From contig NC_062235.1 of assembly GCF_905475465.1 (NCBI RefSeq), positions 3,730,001-3,794,000 on the forward strand: 64,000 nt of DNA, in the 5' to 3' direction. Shown here piece by piece: positions 9,800-19,689 of this stretch; position 1 is the stretch's first letter, and every line of letters starts with the position of its first letter. The notes under the pieces are model-generated. The model made no database searches, was not told the DNA's origin, and worked only from the letters and a program-made list of their open reading frames with translations. Source of the DNA: Pieris napi. Taxonomy: Eukaryota; Arthropoda; Insecta; Lepidoptera; Pieridae. The position numbers were made by a program, and so were the translations under genes.

Positions 9800-11205
9800 T
9801 AAGTACTCAGTCTAAATATCTTTTTCATAATTTTTGTTTTTCAATAATATGTTGTGTGTAATTGTATGGTAAACTCTAAATCTTACTAGAGAGCTTTTTT
9901 AAAATAAACTTATTGAAAGCACTGACATGGCATATACACTTTTCAATCTTGCTGCTCACATTTTAGTACCTAGGTATCACTCACTATCTACCATTTACCG
10001 ATATTAACAATGATTATTTCGAAATCAAAATATTCGCAATTCAATAGATGCAATACCTACTTAGTTATTAATTATCATCTCGCCCGACAGCTTTTAACGC
10101 TGTAGTGTTCGAATTCAAGCCAGTGTGAGAATGTATTTAAATAAAAAAAACTCAGGGCATTCAATTTATACCTACCTACTGCTGGGACATCTTCAAGGTC
10201 ATTTAATTTTATACTGCTATACCAACCCTACCAAAATAGGTAAAAATTTGTGTGCCTCTGTCGGCGAATGCGGCGCTCAGTGTCAAATGCTGTGTTACAC
10301 TTGTTGCAAACCGCGTCTTTGTCGGTAAATTATCAAATAAGTAGGTATTTAATACACCGACCGACCAACAGTTTATTCGCAGAACGTCACATTTCCCCAA
10401 TCAACTTTGAACCTTAATTCTTTAGCGATAAACTTGAAAATCTGTTGAAGAAATTTGATAGATTGTAGTACCTTGATGTGCTGGCGTCTGTACCATAGTA
10501 TTGGCTGCCGTAGAAACTGTTACTAGACCTACTCGACTCGCTGTTAGTTTTAAATTTTGCTAAATAGAAGAATAATATAAACTTTGAAACATAAGTTTCA
10601 CACCTACATGATGTTTATATAATTTTGTTAACTATAATTTTAAGCACATACCAACCTACGAGTACTAACGTTAGATCTGCACATTAGACATTAACAAGCA
10701 TAACATATTATTATAGGTAGATACCTACAAGGTATGAACTTTGCTAGAAAGTTATTAGGGAACAGATTTGTGAGTATTAACACGCTACCTACTTAATAAA
10801 TTGTTGAAATATAATAAGTACTTACCTACCTAATCAATACAATACGTTTCAGGGTGCTTTCAGACGAGCGGCACGTTGCCAATTACAAATACAACTGCAG
10901 CCCTTAGTTTAGTGTTATGATTTGTGATACCTACGGTTTTGATACTGAGGAACGTTTCTCAAAATCGGGATTGAAACCAAATACCTACTTAATAACGCCC
11001 AAATCTCAGTTTGTCTTAACTGCAAGACGCAAGAGTCTTGCAGGCTTAAGTATTGTCTTGCTCAAGTCTTGCAGGGTTCAGTCTTGGTATTGGTCTTGCT
11101 ATAATAAGGCGGTCTTGGTATTGGTCTTGGTCTTGCAAAAACGCAAGAACAAGACCAAGACTGCAAGACCAAGACCGATTTTGGGCAACACTAAAACTCC
11201 AGTGG

Positions 11206-11248
11206 TGAAATAGTCTCTAAGTGTGGGCCACACTTAGAGACTATTTCA
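11206..11248. repeat. 43-bp perfect palindrome
   Basis: The left arm 11206-11226 (TGAAATAGTCTCTAAGTGTG plus G) is exactly complementary to the right arm 11228-11248, with one base (G) between. It lies five bases after the hAT target duplication. Confidence 0.9.
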
Positions 11249-11258
11249 AATAGGCTGA

Positions 11259-11860
11259 GCTCTGCAGCATAATGCAGTAAAGAAAATCCAACAGTTAACT
11301 GATCCGGACACGGCTAAAATTGTGAATCATAGCTACTTTCACAGCGTTATTCTACCGTGGGGTGCTGCTGCAGAGGTTCAATCCATATTTGTGCTGCAGA
11401 ACCGGGCTTTGAAAACAAATGGTGACATTCACCCGAATAATACTCGAAACAGAATAAATCTAAGTGTACGACCAACCAGGCGCCAGTAGATAAACCTCTC
11501 CTTATATGGGAATTTTATTCGTTTTTTCTACCAACTCCCAAGCGAAAGTAGAGATTTATAACTCAATAAATTCAAAACTCTCGTGTAATGAAAATTTATC
11601 AAAAAAGCTTTTTATAATTTGACGATTATTATCCTTGGGATTGATTTGCTCCAGTTCAAATATTTATGGCTGCTCTACCTAACAATTTGTATGACTTAAA
11701 ACTTGGCGATCAAAAAGAGTGGCGTAGAGTTTCTTGCCCGCTCTACGCCCTTGACTTGCGAAGTGGTGGTAAATGTAAATTTACAATCAATTTATCTTGT
11801 CTGTTGCTTTCATAAGTGTACTTAGTTATCGATATGAATAACGTTATTTTGAGATTTAAT
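11259..11860 (+). pseudogene. LINE fragment: reverse-transcriptase thumb region and 3' UTR
   Basis: 76 open codons (11259-11489) read LTDPDTAKIVNHSYFHSVIL, then AAAEVQSIFVLQNRAL. This matches the YFHSIMSYG..LWG...IFxLQKRA block downstream of the RT domain in Jockey/CR1-type LINEs, with the central MSYG deleted. From about 11690 a 3' UTR follows (AAAAAGAGTGGCGTAGAGTT, TTGACTTGCG, TATGAATAACGTTATTTTGAG) that also occurs, antisense, at 33838-34345 and 37638-37890. 5'-truncated and dead. Confidence 0.75.
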
Positions 11861-12216
11861 AGGAGTTATAATCAAAGTCGCCTCTATGTCCTATCCACCA
11901 GTAGAACAGAGGATGGGAAATAGAGTTGTATAAAGCAAGTGAAAACTAACGTCTTGACTGAGCAATAAATAAAGCCAGGGTAGGATAAAGGGGCGTGGTG
12001 GTATAGGTACTTCCATATAACAAGTACAATTTTTTTCAGTCCAAATCAATATAATGTGCAATGTGCTGTAGGTAAAAAGCATCGAAAGAAATATCGAATT
12101 TGAAAGATTGTTGTAGAGGCGTTGCCTTCCCCTAAACCCGGCCGTAAATAAAAACTTTGTAACTAATAATATATTTTGATAAATGAAAAAAAATTTCGAT
12201 AATCTCTTTATTTTTG
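11861..12216. other. Unassigned spacer
   Basis: Nothing recognised. A 63-codon minus-strand frame here has no domain features. Confidence 0.3.
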
Positions 12217-12485
12217 AAGTTACACTTCTTTTGGCGCGTTAGTGAAAAATTATGAGAGTAAATTTTTACGAAGCGCGCGCACACCGTGCCAAAAAACCGA
12301 CACCCTGATTTTAGAGCTATAGTCAATATTTCATTTTGTGATATTTAAATAAACTTTATTTATCTAGATGATGCGTTATAATAAAACTTCCAATATATTA
12401 AATACCTTTTATCTATTGTTAGCGTCGTTTTTTCTACAAACGTAGAATAAACTTTTTATCTTGTTACGCCAAAGAAGTATAACTT
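12217..12485. mobile_element. TIR element, inverted second copy of the 499-734 family
   Basis: The left end AAGTTACACTTCTTTTGGCG and the right end GCCAAAGAAGTATAACTT are inverted copies. It shares internal blocks (CCGACACCCTG, CGTAGAATAA) with the JAK intron-1 copy in the opposite orientation. Confidence 0.6.
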
Positions 12486-13185
12486 CTAACGCATGTACAT
12501 AAGTATACACACATTTTTTTTTCGACTTTGGCGACGTCCTTGCCGCAAACAACAGCAAGGACTGCATGTGTGTGATTTTCGCAGACTACCAAAGACGAAT
12601 GACGATACAATTTGATACACGATTAAGTCTATCCGACCGTTAAAGTTTAATAAGAACATGCTATTGTAAAGTTTGGCAATCTCTTCCGAAGTTAAGGGAG
12701 ATCTTATTAGATCGACGACTAACGCGTTTGTAGTTTAACTTTACCGATTAGCTCCAAATTACAATTGGTATACCTACGTATTTCCTGTTTTGTGTATGTG
12801 ACGCATCGAATAATAAAACAGCTGTTTTTTGTTGTTTATGTCTAAAAATCTATGGTGTTAACGTTGTTTTGCATCTATTATATGCATAATATATTTTACT
12901 AAAAAAAAATTTTTTTGATCATTATTTAAAACTTGTTAATACCCAGATAAAGATAAAACTGGAGAGGAACAGCCGTAATCATTAACGCTTCATTTATTAG
13001 AAATAGAGCTCTGTTCCCGCTGCTAGGCTAAAAAACCGCTTTCAACGTGGGAGGCGTGGTCCCTAACTTCGTCCTTTCCTCACTCCAATGAGCTTCCGTC
13101 CTACCCTTCCGGCGATTGACTACCCTGCGAAGGCCCTAGTCGAGGTCTGAGTCTAGCAGAAGGGGCCCAAGTTCCCGCAGCCACT
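12486..13185. other. Unassigned region with a GC-rich patch at 13020-13190
   Basis: 12486-13010 is AT-rich and featureless. 13020-13190 (GGGAGGCGTGGTCCC, CTACCCTGCGAAGGCCC) is far more GC-rich than its surroundings and looks like a fragment of an unidentified repeat. Confidence 0.35.
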
Positions 13186-13338
13186 ACACCACAAAAGTGA
13201 AAAGGTGGGAGCTTGTAGTTTATTGTTTATCAGAATGCCAAATCATAAAATGACTGCTTCACGACTGATTTGAGAGCGACCGCCGATACGAAAACCGCTA
13301 TGTGAGTTCGAAAAGTGAGTTACAGAATGGCAAGGCTG
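13186..13338. mobile_element. CAG-flanked MITE family, degraded copy
   Basis: The body GGGAGCTTGTAGTTTATTGT...ACTGCTTCACGACTGATTTG and right end GTGAGTTACAGAATGGCAAG match the copies at 27696, 33741 and 59617. The left terminus is not recognisable. Confidence 0.6.
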
Positions 13339-13736
13339 ATACGAAACCGCTAAGTTACGTTTCCCGCAAATCATAGTTATCTGTTCCATTTCTATTAATA
13401 ATATTTCAATACATATTTGCAAAATATTTTAAGCTTATTCAAATATTTATCTTTTCAACCTTGGAATAAACCAAATGGATCGCGTTTGTCGTCTTTGTGT
13501 TTACTTTCAATTTTGTAAGAATGTTTGAGAAATGAGATCAAACGAATGCTTTCTGAGGATATCTTAATATTTAAAATGGTTTGTCCATAATTTTATATGT
13601 GAAGTAATTAAAGTTTATTGCATGACAACAAATTAGTATAAGATAAAAGGAAGTTTTAGTACCGGCCCAATTCTATTTTCGGTCTGGAAAGCAATAATAA
13701 GTAAACTCTTATAAATTATCAACACTAAAAAGATAC
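13339..13736. other. Unassigned AT-rich spacer
   Basis: No gene or repeat end recognised. Confidence 0.3.
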
Positions 13737-13740
13737 TTAA

Positions 13741-14541
13741 AGCCGGGTCCACATTTGTAGCATGTTGACGTATCACGATCAGTCGTATCGTATCTTGTAT
13801 TTGTATCATAAATATGGACGCTCATTTTGTCCATGTCGTATTTTTAAGCCGTATCTTGTAAAAAACGCGTCCATACTTATCAAATGCTGTATCATGTCAG
13901 TGTATCGGCTTTAACTTTACAAATATAGACGCTTCACTTTTCTTCCGATGTATCCTGATGCGCGTGTCTTTCAGTGCACCTTTCCCTTCTCGTACGGTTC
14001 AGTCATGTCTTCGTTCCCAAACGGTTTAGCCATATCAGCAATTGCTCACAGTTTGGCGGTGACTAGCGCCTGTTATATTATCATTAATAGTATTTCAAAA
14101 AAAGTTAAATCCAGACGTAGACGGCGCTGGAAGTGTTTAGAAACCGAAACAGACATGGTGGAATACTATTGATGCGAGATTTAAAATTTCAGCATACCAG
14201 CGGAAAATACAAAAATTTCACTCGCATATCACCCATTGATGTTGTGTATTCCCTTTGATGATCGCGAAAAAACCGACACAGGATGGTTCCGGGTGTATCA
14301 AGTATCGTATCGCGATACAGTATCGTGATACAGTATCAAAATACGTCCATACCACCGATCGTGATACGCGTATCGGATACGAGGTGTATCAAGATACGCG
14401 CTTAGTGCGGATCGGGCCGTATCCGATACGGCATGTATCATAAACGGGTATCATTTTGCGTCCAAACTAACGATCATGATACGCGCCGAAGCCACGCAAC
14501 GGAGATACGATACACCGAAATGCTACAAATGTGGACCCGGC
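13741..14541 (+). mobile_element. PIF/Harbinger-derived element, array copy 1
   Basis: It has perfect terminal inverted repeats: AGCCGGGTCCACATTTGTAG at the left and CTACAAATGTGGACCCGGC at the right. TTAA precedes it and TTAA (14542-14545) separates it from copy 2. Subterminal sequence on both sides is dense in GTATC/GATAC. About 13948-14170 is a relict transposase N-terminus: a basic RRRRRW block, then in other frames residues like those of the Harbinger nuclease (see copy 2). The central catalytic part is deleted. Confidence 0.8.
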
Positions 14542-14545
14542 TTAA

Positions 14546-15250
14546 AGCTGGGTCCACATTTGTAGCATGTTGGCGTATCACGATCAGTCGTATCGTATCT
14601 AGTATTTGTATCATAAATATGGACGCTCATTTTGTACATGTCGTATTTTTAAGGCGTATCTTGTAAAAAACGCGTCCATACTTATCAAATGCTGTATCAT
14701 GACAGTGTATCGGCTTTAACTTTTCAAATATAGACGCTTCACTTTTCTTCCGATGTATCTTTTCTCTCTGTTATATTATCATTAATAGTATTTCAAAAAA
14801 AAATTAAGTCCAAACGTAGACGGCGCTGGTGGGAGCTTGAAGTGTTTAGAAACCGAAACAAACATGGTGGAATACCATTGATTCGAGACTTAAAATTTCA
14901 GCATACCAGTGGAAAATACAAAAATTTCACTCGCATGTCACCCATTGACGTTGTGTATTCCCTTTGATGATCGCGAAAAAACCGACACAGGATGGTTCGG
15001 GGTGTATCAAGTATCGTATCGCGATACAGTATCGTGATACAGTATCAAAATACGTCCATACCACCGATCGTGATACGCGTATCGGATACGAGGTGTATCA
15101 AGATACGCGCTTAGTGCGGATCGGGCCGTATCCGATACGGCATGTATCATAAACGGGTATCATTTTGCGTCCAAACTAACGATCATGATACGCGCCGAAG
15201 CCACGCAACAGAGATACGATACACCGAAATGCTACAAATGTGGACCCGGC
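14546..15250 (+). mobile_element. PIF/Harbinger-derived element, array copy 2
   Basis: Same orientation as copy 1, with the left TIR carrying one change (AGCTGGG). It retains the clearest coding remnant, about 14803-14969: KSKRRRRWW, then FRNRNKHGGIPLIRDLKFQ, then YKNFTRMSP, then a stop. This follows the RRRRWWVR...LxxELRxxD...YRNFxRMSP order of Harbinger (HARBI1/ALP1-like) transposase N-termini. A deletion removes about 95 bp present in copies 1 and 3 (the TTCAGTGCACC...GACTAGCG block). TTAA at 15251-15254 joins it to copy 3. Confidence 0.8.
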
Positions 15251-15254
15251 TTAA

Positions 15255-16048
15255 AGCCGGGTCCACATTTGTAGCATGTTGACGTATCACGATCCGTCGT
15301 ATCGTATCTAGTATCTGTATCATAAATATGGACGCTCATTTTGTCCATGTCGTATATTTAAGGCGCATCTTGTAAAAAACGCGTCCATACTTATCAAATG
15401 CTGTATCATGTCAGTGTATCGGCTTTAACTTTACAAATATAGACGCTTCACTTTTCTTCCGATGTATCATGATGCGCGTGTCTTTCAGTGCACCTTTCCC
15501 TTCTCGTAATGTTCAGTCATGTCTTCGTTCCCAAACGGTTTAGCCATGTCAGCAATTGCTCACAGTTTGGCGGTGACTAGCGCCTGTTATATTATCATTA
15601 ATAGTATTTCAAAAAAAGTTAAATCTAGACGTAGACGGCGCTGGAAGTGTTTAGAAACCGAAACAAACGTGGTGGAATACCATTGATGCGAGATTTAAAA
15701 TTTCAGCATACCAGCGGAAAATACAAAAATTTCACTCGCATGTTGATGTTGTGTATTCCCTTTGATGATCGCGAAAAAACCGACACAGGATGGTTCGCGG
15801 TGTATCAAGTATCGTATCGCGATACAGTATCGTGATACAGTATCAAAATACGTCCATACCACCGATCGTGATACGCGTATCGGATACGAGGTGTATCAAG
15901 ATACGCGCTTAGTGCGGATCGGGCCGTATCCGATACGGCATGTATCATAAACGAGTATCATTTTGCGTCCAAACTAACGATCATGATACGCGCCGAAGCC
16001 ACGCAACGGAGATACGATACACCGAAATGCTACAAATGTGGACCCGGC
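15255..16048 (+). mobile_element. PIF/Harbinger-derived element, array copy 3
   Basis: Same TIRs and orientation. The right end CCCGGC is followed by TTTAG, where an outer TTA could be the original 3-bp target duplication matching TTA at 13737-13739. The coding remnant FRNRNKRGGIPLMRDLKFQ, then YKNFTRM, spans about 15650-15745, with a small deletion relative to copy 2 at the MSPID codons. Confidence 0.8.
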
Positions 16049-16462
16049 TTTAGATGATTTTATTATAATATACTATCCGTCCAGGCTTCTCACGGACAAC
16101 CGGGACCCGTAAACTTTGAACCGTCAACCGAAAGTTCTTTTAATAATTCTTTCAGTTAATATAAACCTTTGACACTCGCAAACGTGGCTTCTATTTTTAT
16201 AATAAGTATCTTCACTGAGGCATCATAGAACATTACGATCTAGCCTAACTTAAGACCAATAAGTAATTGAAGTCTAACCTAATTTACTAATCAGGATTAT
16301 TTAACATAAGAAACTGTCCAAGAACATTACTTACAGTGTCTATTAAAGGGAATAAACTCTGTTCTTGTGTTTTATTTTTTCACTTACCATTGTTTAGCAC
16401 TTAAGACTAACGTGCACTAACACTAATTCAAGTGGTTTTGTCCTTTTCAATCTTCTCACTAG
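16049..16462. other. Unassigned spacer upstream of an exon-like segment
   Basis: No repeat end or coding signal. It ends in a good polypyrimidine tract and acceptor (TTCAATCTTCTCACTAG). Confidence 0.35.
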
Positions 16463-16705
16463 GCCCGTGGTGTCAAGAAGTTGAATAGCCTCGACATTCA
16501 CGTGATATTGGAGCCTTTGTTCGTGGGCTCCAGCAATCTTTTTGAGTACTGGGCGACGTCCGATGGAGGTCGTTATTGTGAATGTACCATTGACTATTCC
16601 CCTGAGCACTATGTTCAGGAATCGTTGGATTATTTGGATGCGGCTATTACTGATACCACAGAAACCATAAGTCCATACAGGCATCAGGAATTGTTTGTAG
16701 ATTAA
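16463..16705 (+). CDS. Possible terminal exon of an unidentified gene
   Basis: After a strong acceptor at 16461-16462 an 80-codon frame runs ARGVKKLNSLDIHV, then LFVGSSNLFEYW, then EHYVQESLDYLDAAI, and stops at TAA 16703-16705. AATAAA overlaps the stop at 16704-16709. Composition is protein-like: mixed, acidic near the end, with no low complexity. I do not recognise the family. No partner exon is visible upstream, where the Harbinger array lies. A minus-strand frame of similar length overlaps it (16394-16684) but has no splice or poly(A) context. It may instead be a fragment of an unknown transposon. Confidence 0.4.
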   Translation, partial: ARGVKKLNSLDIHVILEPLFVGSSNLFEYWATSDGGRYCECTIDYSPEHYVQESLDYLDAAITDTTETISPYRHQELFVD

Positions 16706-16803
16706 TAAATTGTGGCTTTATATGGAGATATATAAAATTAAAATCAGTTCAGTAGATACAAAGATTATCCCTACCACCTAACAAACTTTACCTCTTTACA
16801 ATA

Positions 16804-17614
16804 TCTGATATATAAAATTCTCGTGTTACAATGTTAGTTACCACACTCTTCCGAAACGGCTTGACCGATTTGTATCAAATTTTATGTAAATATGTAAGGA
16901 AAAAATAATATTTAATATTTTCCTATACAAACTTTTTATATTTTATTTTTCTTCTTTGTCGTGTGATCGACGATGTTTTATTTGTCACTTGACATAATAG
17001 ATGTAAGATGTTTTAATTTTTTAATTTTATTATTTTATTTTATAAACCTAGAATAAAGGCTTTAAATGTTGATTCTTTTGTATTCACAGAGAAACGCAGT
17101 TGTGCCTTATTTATCCCGAGTACATATAAGCGATTGATACCATTATATATATATATGTATAGTTAAGTATATGGCTAGACATATTTATTTAGTTGATAAT
17201 TATTTTTCAGGAAAACGTTTCTCTATTTAGCAAACCTAATAATTGTATAATCAGAAATCGTACAATTCATTCATTAGGTCTGAGAATCGGCTACTATCTA
17301 TTTTTCATACTCCTAAGTGGGTTGTCGCACCCCTACATTTTTACTTTTATTTTTTTATGATACAGAATACAAAAATACATACAACCCTTAATTTTCACCC
17401 CTCTACGATCAACTACTATTTTTTTTTGATAATTAAAATCTTATGACTTATGAGGTTTATATAGAGAAAAATTCACAGAAAACCCTAAAAAGTTTTCATT
17501 CCAGAAAAACGAACAAATGTTCCATATGTATGTATGTAGCTACGTCGCTAGCAAAAGTGGGCTAAGTCAAAAAAAAACATATTAAGGCGAAACCAAGTTC
17601 GCGGGGGCAGCTAG
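16804..17614 (+). mobile_element. Helitron interrupted by about 380 bp
   Basis: The 5' end A|TCTGATATATAAAATTCTCG and CTTCCGAAACGGCTTGACCG block, and the 3' end GCGGGGGCAGCTAG|T, match the 30856-31218 family. Homology breaks at about 16888 and resumes at about 17268 (GGTCTGAGAATCGGCTACTA). The intervening DNA includes the exon-like duplicate at 17160-17262. Confidence 0.7.
17160..17262 (+). repeat. Duplicate of the 18388-18482 segment (acceptor plus exon-like start)
   Basis: ATGGCTAGACATATTTATTT, then TTTTTCAGGAAAACGTTTCT, parallel 18388-18482. After the AG, both copies keep one frame: ENVSLFSKPNNCIIRNR here and ENVSLSYKHNNCVIRNR there, with substitutions but no indels. Confidence 0.6.
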
Positions 17615-18387
17615 TTATATTATATATTTAAGTAATATAGACAACATGGTTTCCAAGTAAAAGAGAAATATTATCTGTAAAAAATATGCCAAATTACAAA
17701 ACTGCCAAATTGGTATAATTAATCGATGTTTGGCAGGTGAGGTATAAAGTATGGAACGCAATGAATTATAGACAGATTGGTAGAGAGCACTGCGCCCGCC
17801 AGTCACAAATATTGACCAAAGGCCTGTGCCAACCCACCTTCACGTTAATTAATAATAGTGACTTAAAATGTTTACCACCGAAATGTCAAGTGATTTATTA
17901 ATAGCCAATGTTTACGATTTTCATACTTGCTCTTCAAAGAATGCGGGCCAAGGCGAATCAATGCTGCATATACAGAGATTGATATGCATTATGCAATACA
18001 GATTATACTGCAATGTTTATATTTGCTACGCTCTTTATGTATTTGACTAAAACCTCGGAAAGCCCTTTCATATTTCACTAATATAACAAATGTCCAAACA
18101 AATTTACCATCGTCGTATATTAACTTTTGTATTATTATTAAAAGAATATTCAATAGAAACCTAGCTAATTAATATGTTCATATCAGTAAAGTAATATAAT
18201 ATTTAAATTATCATTTGAAGTCGCGCTATCACATTCCAGACTTGTGTTGAAGTGAGTATCTAATTCGTTAGCGTCGTGCGAATTGATTTTGTAACAACCT
18301 TGATTAATTATTATTTTGCTTGTAATCCCAAAGCTACGTGGGTGTTAACCAGTAATGTTATGGAAAGTTAAATATTCCAGTTACATA
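17615..18387. other. Unassigned AT-rich spacer
   Basis: No gene, RNA gene or repeat terminus recognised. Confidence 0.3.
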
Positions 18388-18428
18388 TATGGCTAAACAT
18401 ATATATTTAATTGATAATTCTTTTTCAG

Positions 18429-18524
18429 GAAAACGTTTCTCTGTCTTACAAACATAATAATTGTGTTATCAGAAATCGTATAGCTTGGGTAAATGCGCAA
18501 AGCGTTATCGACATTCAACAATAG
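18429..18524 (+). other. Exon-like segment of unknown origin
   Basis: A good acceptor (AATTCTTTTTCAG) precedes 31 open codons (ENVSLSYKHNNCV, then RIAWVNAQSVIDIQQ) and a stop. Family not recognised. It directly abuts a mariner transposase remnant, so it may be host sequence next to an insertion or a poorly conserved transposon part. Confidence 0.3.
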
Positions 18525-18713
18525 TTCAAGTAAATGTAACTTTTTCCTGTTCTCAGAACTTAAGAGAATGCTTGCTGGACAGAAATTGAAGCCTACTTTG
18601 AGGCTAAAGACAAATCGTACTATAAAAATGGTATCGAACATTTGTATGACCGCTATAATTGTTGTATCGCTCTCAAAGCAACTATATTGATTAATAAAAT
18701 CAAATTCTATTAA
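18525..18713 (+). pseudogene. mariner transposase C-terminus, frameshifted
   Basis: One frame reads FFLFSELKRMLAGQKL (about 18541-18590). A second frame continues AYFEAKDKSYYKNGIEHLYD and RYNCCIAL to a stop at 18711-18713. This is the FLFxxLKRxLxGxxF...YFxxxxxxYYxxGIxxLxxRYxxCI order that ends mariner transposases. A +1 shift lies near 18590. The catalytic DD(34)D core is absent. Confidence 0.85.
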
Positions 18714-19685
18714 CAAAATTTTTTTCTATGTTAGCCTTTATGAACTTTTCAGCTCACCTAATATAATGTTCAATCATATTAATCTGAACATCAAAATTGA
18801 CCTGTCATAATATAATAAGTTTTAACTCGTCAATGTCTTGGGAGAACAATAAATACATTAAAAACTCAGCAGCACAATTTATACAGTGTCAAAAAGTCGC
18901 GTTACGTATAAAATTTAACAAACCGTGAATAAAAAAATAATAGTGAAAATATACAGGCTTATATTTATCTATCTAGTTCAAAACGTGTAGGATTTAAGCA
19001 TGAATAACGATGCCTGTGAATAATTTATGAAGCATCATACCGACAAGTTAAACACAGAAATCTGAGAATAATCTGTATCCAGCATTCACAAAGTTCTGGA
19101 GACTCTTGATCCCGATTTAAACTGACAAAGTTTTGTAATATTGTCCATTTGACAGTTAGGAAAATATGGCAGGCTAAAGCGCTAAAATTCCAAATCTATA
19201 ATAAAATCTTATTATGTTACTTGTATATATTTATCACGATGACAAGTTAATTTTCTCTAACAAAAATGGAATTTTCCTCTGTGTAACAGTTTAATTATCC
19301 TGAACAAAGCGAATCAGATATTTATTAGGAAAAATGTTGTTTGATATATGTGTACTCAGTTACAGTTTTGTAGCCCTTTGAGGTTTTTATTCTTTTTAAA
19401 GCACTAAGAACATGAAATAAAAAAATATCGTCATAATCACCACTACCCCATCTTATTCAACAAATAATGTTTAAGGAAAGTTCCTTACTGGAAAAATAAT
19501 ATATAAATCAAAAATCCATACACAGTACGAACTAAGCCAATGCGATAATAATATAACATATTTTATAATGTAATATTTACATAAATCGACGTGCTTTTCA
19601 GTAATTTTGGTCGAGACATAATAAAGATTGTATTGTGTATTGTAAAATAATGGTATTTTTTTGAAATAATAGAATATCGCTTAGG
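18714..19685. other. Unassigned AT-rich spacer
   Basis: Nothing recognised in about 970 bp. Confidence 0.3.
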
Positions 19686-19689
19686 GTCC

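Larger units (their letters stand above)
7615..11193. mobile_element. 3.58-kb hAT-type element with 8-bp target duplication
   Basis: The left end TAGTGTTGCCCAAA and right end TTTTGGGCAACACTA are inverted copies. They are flanked by an exact 8-bp direct repeat AAACTCCA (7607-7614 and 11194-11201). TIRs starting TAG with an 8-bp duplication are hAT hallmarks. The subterminal 200 bp at both ends is packed with CTTGGTCTTG / CAAGACCAAG repeats, plausible transposase-binding sites. No transposase reading frame longer than about 130 codons is visible, and the longest one lies in the subterminal repeats, so the copy is non-autonomous or decayed. A Helitron (8305-8726) and a Harbinger-type MITE (9075-9799) sit inside it and are therefore younger. 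Confidence 0.8.

Noticed and set aside
13741..16048. piggyBac identity from the TTAA junctions
   Set aside because: The coding remnants fit Harbinger transposase. The TIR does not begin CCC, and the outermost right flank is TTTA rather than TTAA, so a TWA-type target is more consistent.
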